NCBI RefSeq assembly: GCF_044748305.1
Contig: NZ_JBIVFT010000003.1
Coordinates: 62,001 to 126,000, forward strand
Direction: 5' to 3'
DNA length: 64,000 bases
Origin: Arthrobacter_E sp044748305
GTDB taxonomy: Bacteria > Actinomycetota > Actinomycetes > Actinomycetales > Micrococcaceae
Part shown: positions 7,789-16,291 of the stretch, one piece after another
How positions within the stretch are numbered: the first letter of the stretch is position 1
How the letters are laid out: every line of letters starts with the position of its first letter
The notes under the pieces: generated by a model
What the model was told of the DNA's origin: nothing
Databases searched by the model: none
What the model saw: only the letters and a program-made list of their open reading frames with translations
Position numbers and translations under genes: made by a program

Positions 7789-8634
7789 CTACTTGACCCC
7801 GTTGATGACCGGATCCATCAGACCGTAGCCCACGTTGTGGGAGTCCAGGATCTTCTTGAGCGTGCCGTCCGCCTTCATGTCCTGGAAGGCCTTCACCACC
7901 TTCTCCTCGAGGGCGCTGTTGCCCTTCTTGGTGGCCGCACCGAAGGGCAGCTCGGTGACGTTGCCGAGGATCATGGCGTACTTGCCCGGGTTCTTCTTCT
8001 CGAAGTACACGAGGTTCTCGGCACCCTGGATCGCGGCCTGCGCACGGCCCTGGTCCAGCTGGAGGCGGGCTGCGGCGCCGGAGTCGGTGGGGACGATGCT
8101 CACGGCGGGCTTGCCCGCGGACTCGCACTTGTCCTTGCTGAAGCGCTGCAAGGCGGGGTAGTAGTCCGTCTTGGAGCTCACGGCCACGCTCTTGCCGCAG
8201 AGGTCGGTGTCCTGCGTGTACTTCGCCTTGTCGGCGCCCAGGACGTAGAAGCGGCCCACGGACTTGAAGTAGTCGATGAAGTCGACGGTCTTCTGGCGCT
8301 CCACGGTGTCGGACATGCCGGAGAAGACGATGTCCACGCGGTCGGTGCGCACGGAGTTGATGAGCTGATCGAACTTCTGCTGCGTGTACTCGACCTTCAG
8401 GCCCAGGCGCTTGCCGATCTCGGTGACGATGTCCACGTCCACGCCCACCAGCTTGTTGTTGCTCTCGTCCAGATACTCCATGGGCGGGAAGTCCGGAGAC
8501 AGTCCGACGCTGAGGACGCCGTCCTTGATGGTGTTCAGCTCATTGCCGGCGCTCTTGGCCGGGGAGCCGCAGGCCGTGAGGGCCAGGGCGACGACGGCCG
8601 CGGCCACGCCGCCCTTGAGGAGGTTCTTGTTCAT
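7789..8634 (-). CDS. Amino-acid ABC transporter substrate-binding lipoprotein
   Basis: 281 residues. A lipoprotein signal peptide ends at the lipobox LTAC (Cys22). The mature part is a family-3 solute-binding protein (SBP_bac_3): GVLSVGLSPDFPPMEYLDESN, VGVDVDIVTEIGKRLGLKVEY and the hinge region VDIVFSGMSDTVERQKTVDF. It captures a polar amino acid or similar small acid outside the membrane and delivers it to the permease encoded two genes upstream. An RBS-like GAAGGA precedes the ATG. It lies between the transporter genes and the enzyme genes of the same operon, tying uptake to catabolism. Confidence 0.92.
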   Translation of the reverse strand: MNKNLLKGGVAAAVVALALTACGSPAKSAGNELNTIKDGVLSVGLSPDFPPMEYLDESNNKLVGVDVDIVTEIGKRLGLKVEYTQQKFDQLINSVRTDRVDIVFSGMSDTVERQKTVDFIDYFKSVGRFYVLGADKAKYTQDTDLCGKSVAVSSKTDYYPALQRFSKDKCESAGKPAVSIVPTDSGAAARLQLDQGRAQAAIQGAENLVYFEKKNPGKYAMILGNVTELPFGAATKKGNSALEEKVVKAFQDMKADGTLKKILDSHNVGYGLMDPVINGVK

Positions 8635-8674
8635 GAGGGTGTTCCTTCGCAGGGTGTGGGGATGAGTGGGGGTG

Positions 8675-9451
8675 TCATTTCAGGACGCGGGAGAGGAAGG
8701 CCTGCGTCCTGGGGTTCTGGGGGTTGTCGATGACCTCGGCGGGACTGCCCTCTTCGACGATCACGCCGCCGTCCATGAAGACCACACGGTCCGCCACCTC
8801 ACGGGCGAAGCCGATCTCGTGAGTCACCACGATCATGGTCAGACCGCCGGCGGCGAGTTCCTGCATGACCTTGAGGACTTCGCCCACCAGTTCAGGGTCC
8901 AGAGCGGAGGTGGGCTCGTCGAAGAGCATGAGGCGGGGTTCCATGGCGAGCGCACGGGCGATCGCCACACGCTGCTGCTGGCCGCCGGAGAGCTGGCGCG
9001 GGTAGGCGGAGGCGCGGTCGGCCAGGCCCACCTTCTCCAGCAGGGTCCTCGCCGTCTCGTTCGCCACCGCGGCACTGTGTCCCCGGACCAGGCGGGGTGC
9101 GTGGGTGATGTTCTCCAGCACGGTCATGTGCGGGAAGAGGTTGAAGCGCTGGAAGACCATGCCGATCTCGCTGCGCTGCCGGGCGATGGCGTTCTCATGG
9201 ACCTGCTGCAGGACGTCCGGTTCGGAGGTGCGCCGGTGCCCGATGACCTCTTCACCCACGAACACCAGGCCCGAGGTGGGCTGTTCGATGAAGTTGATGC
9301 AGCGCAGCAGGGTGCTCTTCCCGGAGCCGGAGGGGCCCAGGATGCAGACCACCTCACCGCTGGTGACCTCCAGGTCCACGCCTTTCAGGACTTCATGGGG
9401 GCCGAAGCTCTTGTGGATGTCCTCGAGCCGGACAAGTGGCTGGGTGCTCAT
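8675..9451 (-). CDS. Polar amino-acid ABC transporter ATP-binding protein
   Basis: 258 residues. Walker A GPSGSGKST, Q-loop in GMVFQRFNLFPHMTV, signature LSGGQQQRVAIARAL and Walker B LMLFDEPTSALDPEL are all intact, with switch histidine in VVTHEIGFA. This is the GlnQ/HisP type. It overlaps the permease gene by 4 bp (ATGA at 9448-9451). It powers import of the ligand bound by the adjacent lipoprotein, at the inner face of the membrane. Confidence 0.95.
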   Translation of the reverse strand: MSTQPLVRLEDIHKSFGPHEVLKGVDLEVTSGEVVCILGPSGSGKSTLLRCINFIEQPTSGLVFVGEEVIGHRRTSEPDVLQQVHENAIARQRSEIGMVFQRFNLFPHMTVLENITHAPRLVRGHSAAVANETARTLLEKVGLADRASAYPRQLSGGQQQRVAIARALAMEPRLMLFDEPTSALDPELVGEVLKVMQELAAGGLTMIVVTHEIGFAREVADRVVFMDGGVIVEEGSPAEVIDNPQNPRTQAFLSRVLK

Positions 9452-10344
9452 GCGACGCTCCTACGGCTGGTGAAGAACCAGACCACCTTCTGCCAGGGGG
9501 TCAGGGGCAGTGCCTTACTGGAGCCGCCCTTGGCGAAGCGGCGTTCCACGTAGTACTGGATGACGGACAGGACGGACACGGCCAGGAGGTACCAGATGCC
9601 GGAGACGATCAGCAGTTCCATGATCATGTTGTTGACCAGGTAGACGTGCTGGGCTTCGTTCAGGACCTCGGACGCGCCGATCGCGGAAGCCAGCGAGGTG
9701 GTCTTGAGCATGCCGATGGTCTCGTTGCCGATGGGCGGCAGGATGACCCGCATCGCCTGGGGCAGGACCACGGTCCGCATGGTGGCGGTGCCGGGCAGTC
9801 CGAGGGCCTTGGCGGCCTCACCCTGGCCCTCGTCGACGGACAGGATGCCGGCCCGCACCACCTCGGACGTGTACGCGCCCTGGTTCAGGCCGAGGCCCAG
9901 GATGGCCGCCACGAACGGGGAGACGATGTCCACGGTGCGGCCTTCGAACAGGCCCGGGATGCCGACGCTGGGGAACACCAGGGCGATGTTGAACCAGAGC
10001 AGCAGCTGGAGGTAGACCGGCGTGCCGCGGAAGAACCAGACGTAGATCCAGGCGATGCCGCTGACCACGGGGTTGGTGGAGAGCCGCATGACCGCCACCA
10101 GCACGCCGAGTGCGATGCCGATCAGCATGGAGATCACCGTGAGGACCACCGTGATGCCCATGCCGGAGATGATGGCCGGGAAGGTGAAGTATTCGCCCAC
10201 CGTGGGCCAGTCGATCTGGGCCCCGGCGAAGGAGGCCACGATCCAGGCGAGGACGGCGAGGGTGGCGATGGCGGCCACCCAGCGGGCCCAGTGTTTGACC
10301 GGGATGATGCGGTACGTGGTGCCCGCCGTGGAAGTGGATGTCAT
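9448..10344 (-). CDS. Polar amino-acid ABC transporter permease (HisM/GlnP type)
   Basis: 298 residues with a hydrophilic N-terminus and about five to six membrane helices. The permease EAA loop, which docks on the ATPase, reads GEAAKALGLPGTATMRTVVLPQA. The IGMGITVVLTVISMLIG region near the start of the core is typical of His/Glu/Gln/Arg permeases. It overlaps the ATPase gene downstream and the lyase gene upstream by 4 bp each. A single permease gene suggests a homodimeric channel. Confidence 0.93.
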   Translation of the reverse strand: MTSTSTAGTTYRIIPVKHWARWVAAIATLAVLAWIVASFAGAQIDWPTVGEYFTFPAIISGMGITVVLTVISMLIGIALGVLVAVMRLSTNPVVSGIAWIYVWFFRGTPVYLQLLLWFNIALVFPSVGIPGLFEGRTVDIVSPFVAAILGLGLNQGAYTSEVVRAGILSVDEGQGEAAKALGLPGTATMRTVVLPQAMRVILPPIGNETIGMLKTTSLASAIGASEVLNEAQHVYLVNNMIMELLIVSGIWYLLAVSVLSVIQYYVERRFAKGGSSKALPLTPWQKVVWFFTSRRSVA

Positions 10345-11801
10345 GGGGAGACCTCCTCGGAGTGGGGAGCGGCGAAACCGTCCAGGCTGGCGCTGAGTGC
10401 GCCGCGCAGGGCGGTGGCCTGGGGGTCGATGTTCGACGGCGAGGTGCCGCCGGGGCCCGAACGGCGGGCCAGCGCGGACTCGATGCTGAGACGGGTCAGG
10501 GCGTCCTCCGTGAGGCGGGGGTCGATGCCGCGCGCCTGGGCCAGGCTCAGCTCTTCCAGCCCGATGCCTTCCGTCTCGCAGAAGTGCACCACTTCGCCCG
10601 CGACGTCGTGCGCTTCGGAGAAGGGGATGCCCTGTTCGGCGAGCCAGTCCGCGAGTTCCGTGGCCAGGGTGAAACCCTGGACGGCCTGGCGGCGCATGGC
10701 GTCCGCCCGGACGGTGAAGGTCTGGACCATGCCGGTGATGGCGGGCAGGACCAGTTCCAGGGTGTCGGTGCTGTCGAAGGCGAAGTGCTTGTCTTCGGCG
10801 AGGTCCCGGTTGTAGGCGAAGGGCAGGCCCTTCAGCACGCCGAGCATGCCGCTGAGGTTGGCGTTCAGGCGGGCGGCCTTGCCGCGGGAGAGCTCGGCGA
10901 TGTCCGGGTTCTTCTTCTGCGGCATGATCGAGGAGCCCGTGGACCAGGAGTCGTGCAGGCCGATCCAGCCGAACTGTGTGGTGGACCAGAGGCAGAGTTC
11001 CTCGCTCAGCCGGGAGATGTCCGTGGCGAGCATGGCCGTGGCGTAGAGGAAGTCGGCCACGTGATCGCGGCTGGAGACGCCGTCGATCGAGTTGACCACC
11101 AGTCCGGCGAAGCCCTGTTCGCGGGCGGCGGTGAGGGGGTCGTGGCTGAGCGGGTTGCCCGCCAGTGCTGCGGCGCCCAGCGGGGAGTACGACGACGACT
11201 CCCAGGCGTTGCGGAGCCGCTGCACGTCGCGGGAGATCGCCGAGGCGTGAGCGAGGAGCTGGTGGCCGAAGGTGATGGGCTGCGCAGGCTGCAGATGCGT
11301 GAAGCCGGGTGCGGCGACATCGCGGTTCTCCTCGGCGCGCTGGATGAGGGTCTCCACGAGCGTGGCGGCCTGGGTGGCGAGACGCGCCGCGGCGGCCCGG
11401 AGGTAGAGGCGGAGTTCGTTGGCGGTCTGGTCGTTCCGGCTGCGGCCGGCCCGGAGCTTGCCGCCGAGGGTGCCGAGGCGTTCGACCAGAACCCGTTCCA
11501 GGTAGCCGTGGACATCCTCGTCGTCGGCGGTGGGCTGGACGACTCCGGCCTCATGGTCCGCCACGATGGAGTCCAGGGTGGCGGAGATGGTCTGCCGTTC
11601 GTCGCCGGTCAGCAGTCCGGCGCGGACCAGTTCGCCGGCGTGCGCCTTGGAGCCCATGACGTCATAGCGGACCATGCGGAAGTATTCCGGAGGGCAGCGG
11701 GAGATGTCCTCCAGCGCTTTCGCGGAGGGAGCGGCGAAGCGGCCGCCCCATAGTTTCCCGGCCTCGTGACGCCCGGCGTCGTGTGCCTGAGCAACGCTCA
11801 T
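10341..11801 (-). CDS. Argininosuccinate-lyase-like enzyme (fumarase/aspartase superfamily) in a catabolic operon
   Basis: 486 residues. The superfamily signature GSSIMPQKKNPDIAE, with the mobile catalytic-serine loop, and the ArgH-like motifs AGRSRNDQTANELRLYLRA and GFTHLQPAQPITFGH are present. Enzymes of this group split C-N bonds and release fumarate. No argG or other arginine gene is nearby. Instead it is the first gene of an operon with an amino-acid importer, two deacetylase-type hydrolases and an MmgE/PrpD protein, so it probably acts on another N-substituted aspartate rather than in arginine synthesis. The ATG at 11801 has GGAAGG ahead of it; an in-frame upstream start at 11855 would run into the operator region. 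Confidence 0.85.
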   Translation of the reverse strand: MSVAQAHDAGRHEAGKLWGGRFAAPSAKALEDISRCPPEYFRMVRYDVMGSKAHAGELVRAGLLTGDERQTISATLDSIVADHEAGVVQPTADDEDVHGYLERVLVERLGTLGGKLRAGRSRNDQTANELRLYLRAAAARLATQAATLVETLIQRAEENRDVAAPGFTHLQPAQPITFGHQLLAHASAISRDVQRLRNAWESSSYSPLGAAALAGNPLSHDPLTAAREQGFAGLVVNSIDGVSSRDHVADFLYATAMLATDISRLSEELCLWSTTQFGWIGLHDSWSTGSSIMPQKKNPDIAELSRGKAARLNANLSGMLGVLKGLPFAYNRDLAEDKHFAFDSTDTLELVLPAITGMVQTFTVRADAMRRQAVQGFTLATELADWLAEQGIPFSEAHDVAGEVVHFCETEGIGLEELSLAQARGIDPRLTEDALTRLSIESALARRSGPGGTSPSNIDPQATALRGALSASLDGFAAPHSEEVSP

Positions 11802-11830
11802 TCTGTGATCCTTCCCACAAGTTCGTCCAC

Positions 11831-11887
11831 GAATGTATGACAATATTTGCCCCAACCGAGCCCTGAGTCAAGAGATTGTCTGGCAAT
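11831..11887. promoter_or_regulatory. Candidate GntR operator pair in the divergent control region
   Basis: Two related 13-mers face each other between the lyase and the GntR gene: ATTGTCTGGCAAT on the plus strand (11875-11887) and ATTGTCATACATT on the minus strand (11832-11844). The first is an ATTG...CAAT dyad, the size FadR/VanR-type GntR dimers bind. The AT-rich stretch stands out from its surroundings. Binding is inferred. Confidence 0.5.
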
Positions 11888-11943
11888 ATTGGTTTCATGA
11901 CGATGAATGGTGTGCACTCGGGATATCTGGGAACATGGGCGGC

Positions 11944-12627
11944 ATGAGCGAAAACCGGGGGGGTTCAGAGACGAACCCCGCACCCGCCGCAGAGTCGGTC
12001 GCCGAGGTGATCCGCAGCGCGATCGTCAGCGGTGAACTGGCCGCCGGCACCCCCGTGACCGAGAAGTGGGTGGCCGAACGCTACTCGATCTCCCGCACCA
12101 CCATCCGCGAGGTGCTGAACTACCTGATCGGCGAGGGCTACCTGGTCCGCCGCCCGTATCACAGCGCCCAGGTCCGGTCCTTCACCGAGAAGGAGGTCCG
12201 GGACATCATGGAGGCTCGGGAGCTGGTGGAGGTCCACGCCGGCATCCGCTCGATCGCCGCCGACGAGCGGAGCAAGGAACGGCTCCGGCACGCCCTGGAC
12301 CGCTACCTTGAGGCCATGGACTCCGAGGACGTGGCGGAGGGTTCCCGGCGACACCGCGAACTGCACGTGGCCCTGGTAGGGATGTCCGGCAACGAACGGC
12401 TCATGAAGCAGGAAGAGCAGCTCATGGTCGACTCCTCCTTGTTCGTGGCGGTGATCGATTCGCGGCGAGATGATGTGGAGAAGATGAAGCGGGTCCACAC
12501 CCAGCTGGTGGAGGCGTTCCTGGAAGGCGACCAGGAACTCTCGGTGCAGCTGGTCCGGCAGCATCTGGGCATGGTGGAGAAAGCGGCCATCGAAGAACTC
12601 GAGCCCTCCGCTCCGAGCCGCGCCTGA
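11944..12627 (+). CDS. GntR-family regulator (FCD/FadR subfamily)
   Basis: 227 residues. An N-terminal winged helix (about 15-80; VAEVIRSAIVSGELAAGTPV, YSISRTTIREVLNYLIGEGY) precedes an all-helical FCD ligand domain with the metal/ligand motifs EARELVEVHAG, RRHRELHVALV and HTQLVEAFLEGD. It is divergent from the lyase-transporter-hydrolase operon and is most likely its substrate-responsive repressor. The start at 11944 was preferred over the in-frame ATG at 11935 and over 11833, because the latter lies inside the operator. Confidence 0.88.
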   Translation: MSENRGGSETNPAPAAESVAEVIRSAIVSGELAAGTPVTEKWVAERYSISRTTIREVLNYLIGEGYLVRRPYHSAQVRSFTEKEVRDIMEARELVEVHAGIRSIAADERSKERLRHALDRYLEAMDSEDVAEGSRRHRELHVALVGMSGNERLMKQEEQLMVDSSLFVAVIDSRRDDVEKMKRVHTQLVEAFLEGDQELSVQLVRQHLGMVEKAAIEELEPSAPSRA

Positions 12628-12646
12628 CGCCCGGAACGGCCGGGCG
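12628..12646 (+). terminator. Short GC-rich terminator hairpin after the GntR gene
   Basis: CGCCCGG (12628-12634) pairs with CCGGGCG (12640-12646) around a 5-nt loop, starting at the GntR stop codon. No clear T-run follows, as is common in high-GC actinobacteria. Confidence 0.55.
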
Positions 12647-12693
12647 AGCGGGCCGGCCCCTGCCCGTGCCTGGCGAATGGATACGCTGGTGCG

Positions 12694-13299
12694 ATGTCGC
12701 ATGGGGAAACGCCGCACAGCACGGACACCAGCCGGCCTGCCCACTGGGTGCAGGACGGCGAGGATTTCACGCTCGTCGTTCGGGCCACCCGACGGCTGGA
12801 CGCGTTCCGGCCGCTCGTCTGGATCAGCGGCCTCGCCGCGGGGCTTCTGGCGGCACTGCTGTCAGCGGGCGGAGGCGCTTCCGTGGCGTTCGGCGTCGGG
12901 GTCTTCGTCCTCGCCTCAGTGACGTTCATACAGTTCTACGCTCGGCTGCATGCTGCGGCACGCCCGGTGACCTTGACCTTCGGCGCCAAGGAACTGACGG
13001 TGATCGACGGCGCGAAGCCCCCGCTCAGCCACCAGCTGTCCGCGGTGTCACGAATCCTGATCGCCCACGACGGCGCGCCCGCTCGCATCCTTATTGACGC
13101 CACCGGGGCACGGCACCGCTGGACCATCGGGGATCTGCACCGGAACAACACCATCGAGGCGTTCGTGGATTCCGCGCCGCCCGCCCTGGGGAGACGCTTA
13201 CAGGAGAACGGCTTGGTGGGAGGGGTATCCATCAGGCGCAAAATCCGGTTCACCGAGTACCGGAAGGCCACTGATTCTGATGTAGCCCACTCGAGCTAA
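12694..13299 (+). CDS. Hypothetical two-helix membrane protein with cytoplasmic domain
   Basis: 201 residues. The N-terminal ~45 residues are polar, two membrane helices lie at about 45-62 and 66-82, and the C-terminal ~110 residues are soluble, beginning RPVTLTFGAKELTVIDGAKP. The layout resembles small PH-like-domain membrane proteins but no family is firmly recognised. It stands alone between the GntR gene and a WXG100 gene in the same orientation, with over 120 bp to the latter. No role in WXG100 secretion can be claimed. Confidence 0.7.
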   Translation: MSHGETPHSTDTSRPAHWVQDGEDFTLVVRATRRLDAFRPLVWISGLAAGLLAALLSAGGGASVAFGVGVFVLASVTFIQFYARLHAAARPVTLTFGAKELTVIDGAKPPLSHQLSAVSRILIAHDGAPARILIDATGARHRWTIGDLHRNNTIEAFVDSAPPALGRRLQENGLVGGVSIRRKIRFTEYRKATDSDVAHSS

Positions 13300-13427
13300 T
13301 AAGAGGCGGGATATATGGGGAGAACTCCATGGGTACCCCTCCCCATCGACGGCATGTGGCGGCTGCCGATAGCTTTGAGTCAACGGAAACCGGAGAGGCC
13401 GGGGTCAGCAGACGAAGGAGTAGGGAA

Positions 13428-13691
13428 ATGGCAGTTTGGGGTGCAGACGTACAGCAGCTTAAGGCACTGGGCAAGAAGCTCGATGCAGGAGCACACAGCA
13501 TCGACGACCAGCGCAACCAGCTCACCAGCGCACTGAACGGAACCCAGTGGATGGGCCCGGACGCAGACCGCTTCAAGAACGAATGGCAGTCCCAGCACGT
13601 CCCGGCCCTGAACAAGGTCGCCGAAGCACTGCGCAACGCCGGCAAGCAGGCCGGACAGAACGCAGACCAGCAGGAACAGGCCTCCCACTAA
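13428..13691 (+). CDS. WXG100-family (EsxA-like) protein, copy 1
   Basis: 87 residues, the normal size. The WXG turn is WMG in NGTQWMGPDADRFKNEWQSQ, joining two long helices; the C-terminus ends in a charged, Gln-rich tail. Proteins of this family form helical-hairpin dimers and are exported by type VII secretion or, in Micrococcaceae, occur as abundant orphan genes. RBS AAGGAG precedes the ATG by 7 nt. The encoded protein is identical to that at 15980. No EccC or other secretion gene is in the window. Confidence 0.95.
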   Translation: MAVWGADVQQLKALGKKLDAGAHSIDDQRNQLTSALNGTQWMGPDADRFKNEWQSQHVPALNKVAEALRNAGKQAGQNADQQEQASH

Positions 13692-13705
13692 CAGGCCACA
13701 CACCA

Positions 13706-13739
13706 CGACGGCGGACACCCACCCGGGTGCCCGCCGTCG
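13706..13739 (+). terminator. Terminator hairpin of WXG100 copy 1
   Basis: Arms 13706-13720 and 13725-13739 pair over 15 bp with one A/C mismatch and a 4-nt loop; CGACGGCGG is the base of the stem. It begins 14 bp after the stop codon. Confidence 0.85.
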
Positions 13740-13765
13740 CGGCATTTAAACCACCCACCCCCGAC

Positions 13766-13826
13766 AACGCGGGGTCACTCCCGGCCCAATAAACAACCAC
13801 AATCGGGCCCGAACTGACCCCGCGTT
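13766..13826. terminator. Imperfect long hairpin (class B) between convergent genes
   Basis: AACGCGGGGTCA (13766-13777) pairs perfectly with TGACCCCGCGTT (13815-13826); an inner GGCCC/GGGCCC part pairs imperfectly. The core GCGGGGTCA is shared with elements at 4587 and 38635. It separates the WXG100 gene from the convergent antiporter gene. Confidence 0.65.
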
Positions 13827-13847
13827 CCCGCAAAGGCGAACCGAAAC

Positions 13848-15566
13848 TCAGCCGATCGTGCCGTTCTGCGAGGTCCTGGCCAGATCCGTGTCGAGAACCA
13901 TCTGAGCGAGTTCCAAGGCCTCCGAGGAATACTGACCCGACGCCCGCGCGTCGAGAAGTGCAGCCTGCTCAGCGCCCAGCATCTCGCGGAAGAGCGCGTT
14001 CCTCTGGGCGGCAGACCCCTTCTCCGGCGCGTACCGGATCTCCCAGAAGTCACTGGCGAGCTGAGCACGTCGTGCCGTGACGTCGGCGATGTGTTCCGGG
14101 TCGTAGGCGCGTCCGTCCGCTCGCCGGAGATCCGGGCTGCTCAGGCGGCCCGCCCCTGCTGTGATGAGCAGTTCGACGAGCGACTGCACCTCAGCATTCC
14201 GGGCCTCTTCGTCCGGCCCTGAGACACCGAGCCTGCGAATCACGAAGGGAAGCGTCGAACCGTAGAAAACCAAGGTGACGACCGCGACGGTGAACGCGAT
14301 GAGGATCAGCTGCGGCCGGAACGGCACATCGAGAGGAAGCGACTGCGCAGCCGCGAGCGTCACGACGCCGCGCATCCCCGACCAGGCGATGACCGCGCCG
14401 CCGCGCCAGCCCAGGCCCTCTCTCGCAAGCACCTGCCACTCGGTGCGCCGACGCTGCAGGCGCGTTCCGAACCGCTCCCATCGAGGCCCGCGCTCCACCG
14501 GGCCGAATTGTGACGCCGCGATCCGTTCCAGGAGCTGATCCGCCTGCGCGAGATGTCGTTCGGCCTTCCGCTGCTGGCGTCGTGCGGAGAGCAGGAGCGG
14601 CCAGGTGAAGCTGAGACGGACGACAAGAAGAGCCAAAGAGACCAGCAAGCCGATCCCAACGGCATCCCAGACGCTCAAATGGTCAGCCTGCACCTCACCG
14701 ACGATCGTCGAAATCTCGTACCCCATCACGAGAAAGACGCCGTTCTCGAGGACCAGCTGAATAGTCCTCCAGTTCATCCTCTCGCTGATCCGGTCTTGCG
14801 CGGACAAGTGCATGGTCGCCTTGAAGCCGGTGACAAGCCCGGCCACGACCACCGCAAGAACGCCGGAGGCATGCAGGGCCTCGGCAGGCAGGAAGGCGAG
14901 GAACGGGACGACGAAGGAGATCGCCGTGGTCAGGGTCGGCTGATCGATCCGGGATCGCACCCAGACGGTCACGACGCCGACCACCGCACCGATCAGGAGC
15001 GCCACGACCACGGAGAAAGCGAAATCCGAAGCGACATCGAGGAATGTGAAACCACCGGCGACAGCTGCGACGGCCGAACGCAGAAGCACCAGGGCGGTCG
15101 CATCGTTGACGAGCCCCTCACCCTCCAGAACGGTGACGAGTCGTGGCGGCAGCCCAAGCCGTTTGCCGATCGACGTCGCGGCGACCGCGTCCGGCGGCGC
15201 GACCACGGCTCCCAAGGCGATGCCGATGGGAAGAGGAAGACCGGGGAGAAGCCAGGTGAGAAGGAAGCCGATCACCAAGGAGGACAGGACGACGAGCACG
15301 ACCGAGAGGCCACTGATCGCACTGAAATTGCGGCGGAAGTCGGTCATCGGCACATTGACCGCCGCCGCATACAGAATCGGAGGGAGCACCACCGAGAGGA
15401 TGATCTCCGGAGGAATCTCCAGAGTCTCCTGACCAGGGATGAAACTCGCCCCGATACCGAGAAGCACCAGCAGGATCGGCGCGGCGACGCCGATCCTTGG
15501 CGCGAGCCAGCTGCTGCCGATCACCAGCATCACGCCCAGCACGAACAACAGTGCGACCGATTCCAT
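13848..15566 (-). CDS. CPA1-family Na+/H+ antiporter
   Basis: 572 residues with about twelve membrane helices followed by a ~170-residue cytoplasmic tail. CPA1 hallmarks are GIALGAVVAPPDAVAATSIG and the ion-binding region VLEGEGLVNDATALV. A second conserved block is IAWSGMRGVVTLAAA. It exchanges cytoplasmic sodium (or potassium) for external protons to keep pH and ion balance. The gene lies on the opposite strand between two identical WXG100 units and has its own GGGGGA ribosome-binding site. Nothing in it looks damaged. Confidence 0.92.
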   Translation of the reverse strand: MESVALLFVLGVMLVIGSSWLAPRIGVAAPILLVLLGIGASFIPGQETLEIPPEIILSVVLPPILYAAAVNVPMTDFRRNFSAISGLSVVLVVLSSLVIGFLLTWLLPGLPLPIGIALGAVVAPPDAVAATSIGKRLGLPPRLVTVLEGEGLVNDATALVLLRSAVAAVAGGFTFLDVASDFAFSVVVALLIGAVVGVVTVWVRSRIDQPTLTTAISFVVPFLAFLPAEALHASGVLAVVVAGLVTGFKATMHLSAQDRISERMNWRTIQLVLENGVFLVMGYEISTIVGEVQADHLSVWDAVGIGLLVSLALLVVRLSFTWPLLLSARRQQRKAERHLAQADQLLERIAASQFGPVERGPRWERFGTRLQRRRTEWQVLAREGLGWRGGAVIAWSGMRGVVTLAAAQSLPLDVPFRPQLILIAFTVAVVTLVFYGSTLPFVIRRLGVSGPDEEARNAEVQSLVELLITAGAGRLSSPDLRRADGRAYDPEHIADVTARRAQLASDFWEIRYAPEKGSAAQRNALFREMLGAEQAALLDARASGQYSSEALELAQMVLDTDLARTSQNGTIG

Positions 15567-15979
15567 CGCATTCCCCCGTCTTGTCGACCACGATGCGGCG
15601 CCTCCTAGCCGCGGTTCACATACGGTACGTCAAGATCCGCTGTTCCCCCAGGGTCCAGGGCCGCCCGTACCGTGAACCGGGCCCGCTCTGAGCCGGGTTC
15701 AAAAACCTCCCAAGGCAGCCGACCGCCCCTTTTTCCTACTCGTGACAAGGAATATCTCGGCTAGGAACCCGCGGGTTTCCGGGCTTTTCGACCCACCGGT
15801 CTCACAATGGGGAGTCCTACCCATCGACGGCTCGTCCATTCATTGGATAGTTTGGTTCCAGAGGTTCACGGAAACGAACCACCACCCGCTGGGAGGTGAG
15901 CCGGGAACCCGCAACGGAATACCACTGACATGGGAACCCGGCACAGTTCGGATCCATCACTATCAAAAGGAGTAGGGAA
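15567..15979. other. Non-coding stretch upstream of WXG100 copy 2
   Basis: About 410 bp divergent between the antiporter and WXG100 copy 2. A 77-codon open frame (15742-15975) exists but has no family resemblance and atypical composition, so it is not called. The patch at 15810-15832 (GGGGAGTCCTACCCATCGAC) resembles the sequence upstream of copy 1 at about 13318-13354, suggesting the original duplication was longer and has since diverged. The region presumably holds both promoters. Confidence 0.6.
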
Positions 15980-16243
15980 ATGGCAGTTTGGGGTGCAGAC
16001 GTACAGCAGCTTAAGGCACTGGGCAAGAAGCTCGATGCAGGAGCACACAGCATCGACGACCAGCGCAACCAGCTCACCAGCGCACTGAACGGAACCCAGT
16101 GGATGGGCCCGGACGCAGACCGCTTCAAGAACGAATGGCAGTCCCAGCACGTCCCGGCCCTGAACAAGGTCGCCGAAGCACTGCGCAACGCCGGCAAGCA
16201 GGCCGGACAGAACGCAGACCAGCAGGAACAGGCCTCCCACTAA
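15980..16243 (+). CDS. WXG100-family (EsxA-like) protein, copy 2
   Basis: Nucleotide-identical to the coding sequence at 13428-13691, giving the same 87-residue protein with the WMG turn. It has the same RBS and 3' flank but a different promoter region, so the two copies may be expressed under different conditions. Confidence 0.95.
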   Translation: MAVWGADVQQLKALGKKLDAGAHSIDDQRNQLTSALNGTQWMGPDADRFKNEWQSQHVPALNKVAEALRNAGKQAGQNADQQEQASH

Positions 16244-16257
16244 CAGGCCACACACCG

Positions 16258-16291
16258 CGACGGCGGACACCCACCCGGGTGCCCGCCGTCG
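16258..16291 (+). terminator. Terminator hairpin of WXG100 copy 2
   Basis: Same 15-bp stem as at 13706 (arms 16258-16272 and 16277-16291), part of the duplicated block. Confidence 0.85.

Larger units (their letters stand above)
13415..13769. repeat. 355-bp direct repeat, copy 1 (carries a WXG100 gene and its terminator)
   Basis: From the ribosome-binding site AAGGAG through the terminator and beyond, this stretch matches 15967-16321 base for base except at 13705 (A) versus 16257 (G). Sequences outside the limits differ sharply, although a shorter upstream patch (ATCGACGGC after a GGGGAG motif) is also shared. The near-identity in a non-mobile context implies recent duplication or gene conversion. 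Confidence 0.97.

Noticed and set aside
5294..8733. Long plus-strand open frames (565 and 621 codons) across the deacetylase and transporter genes
   Set aside because: They lie antisense to well-supported enzymes, are rich in Arg, Gly, Pro or His in a repetitive manner and match no family. They result from high GC suppressing stops.
10341..11801. argH as gene symbol
   Set aside because: Motifs fit ArgH, but the catabolic operon and lack of arginine genes make a different substrate likely; a symbol would mislead.
15742..15975. 77-codon frame before WXG100 copy 2
   Set aside because: Composition and codon use are unlike real genes here, no RBS is present and it ends at the RBS of the WXG100 gene.
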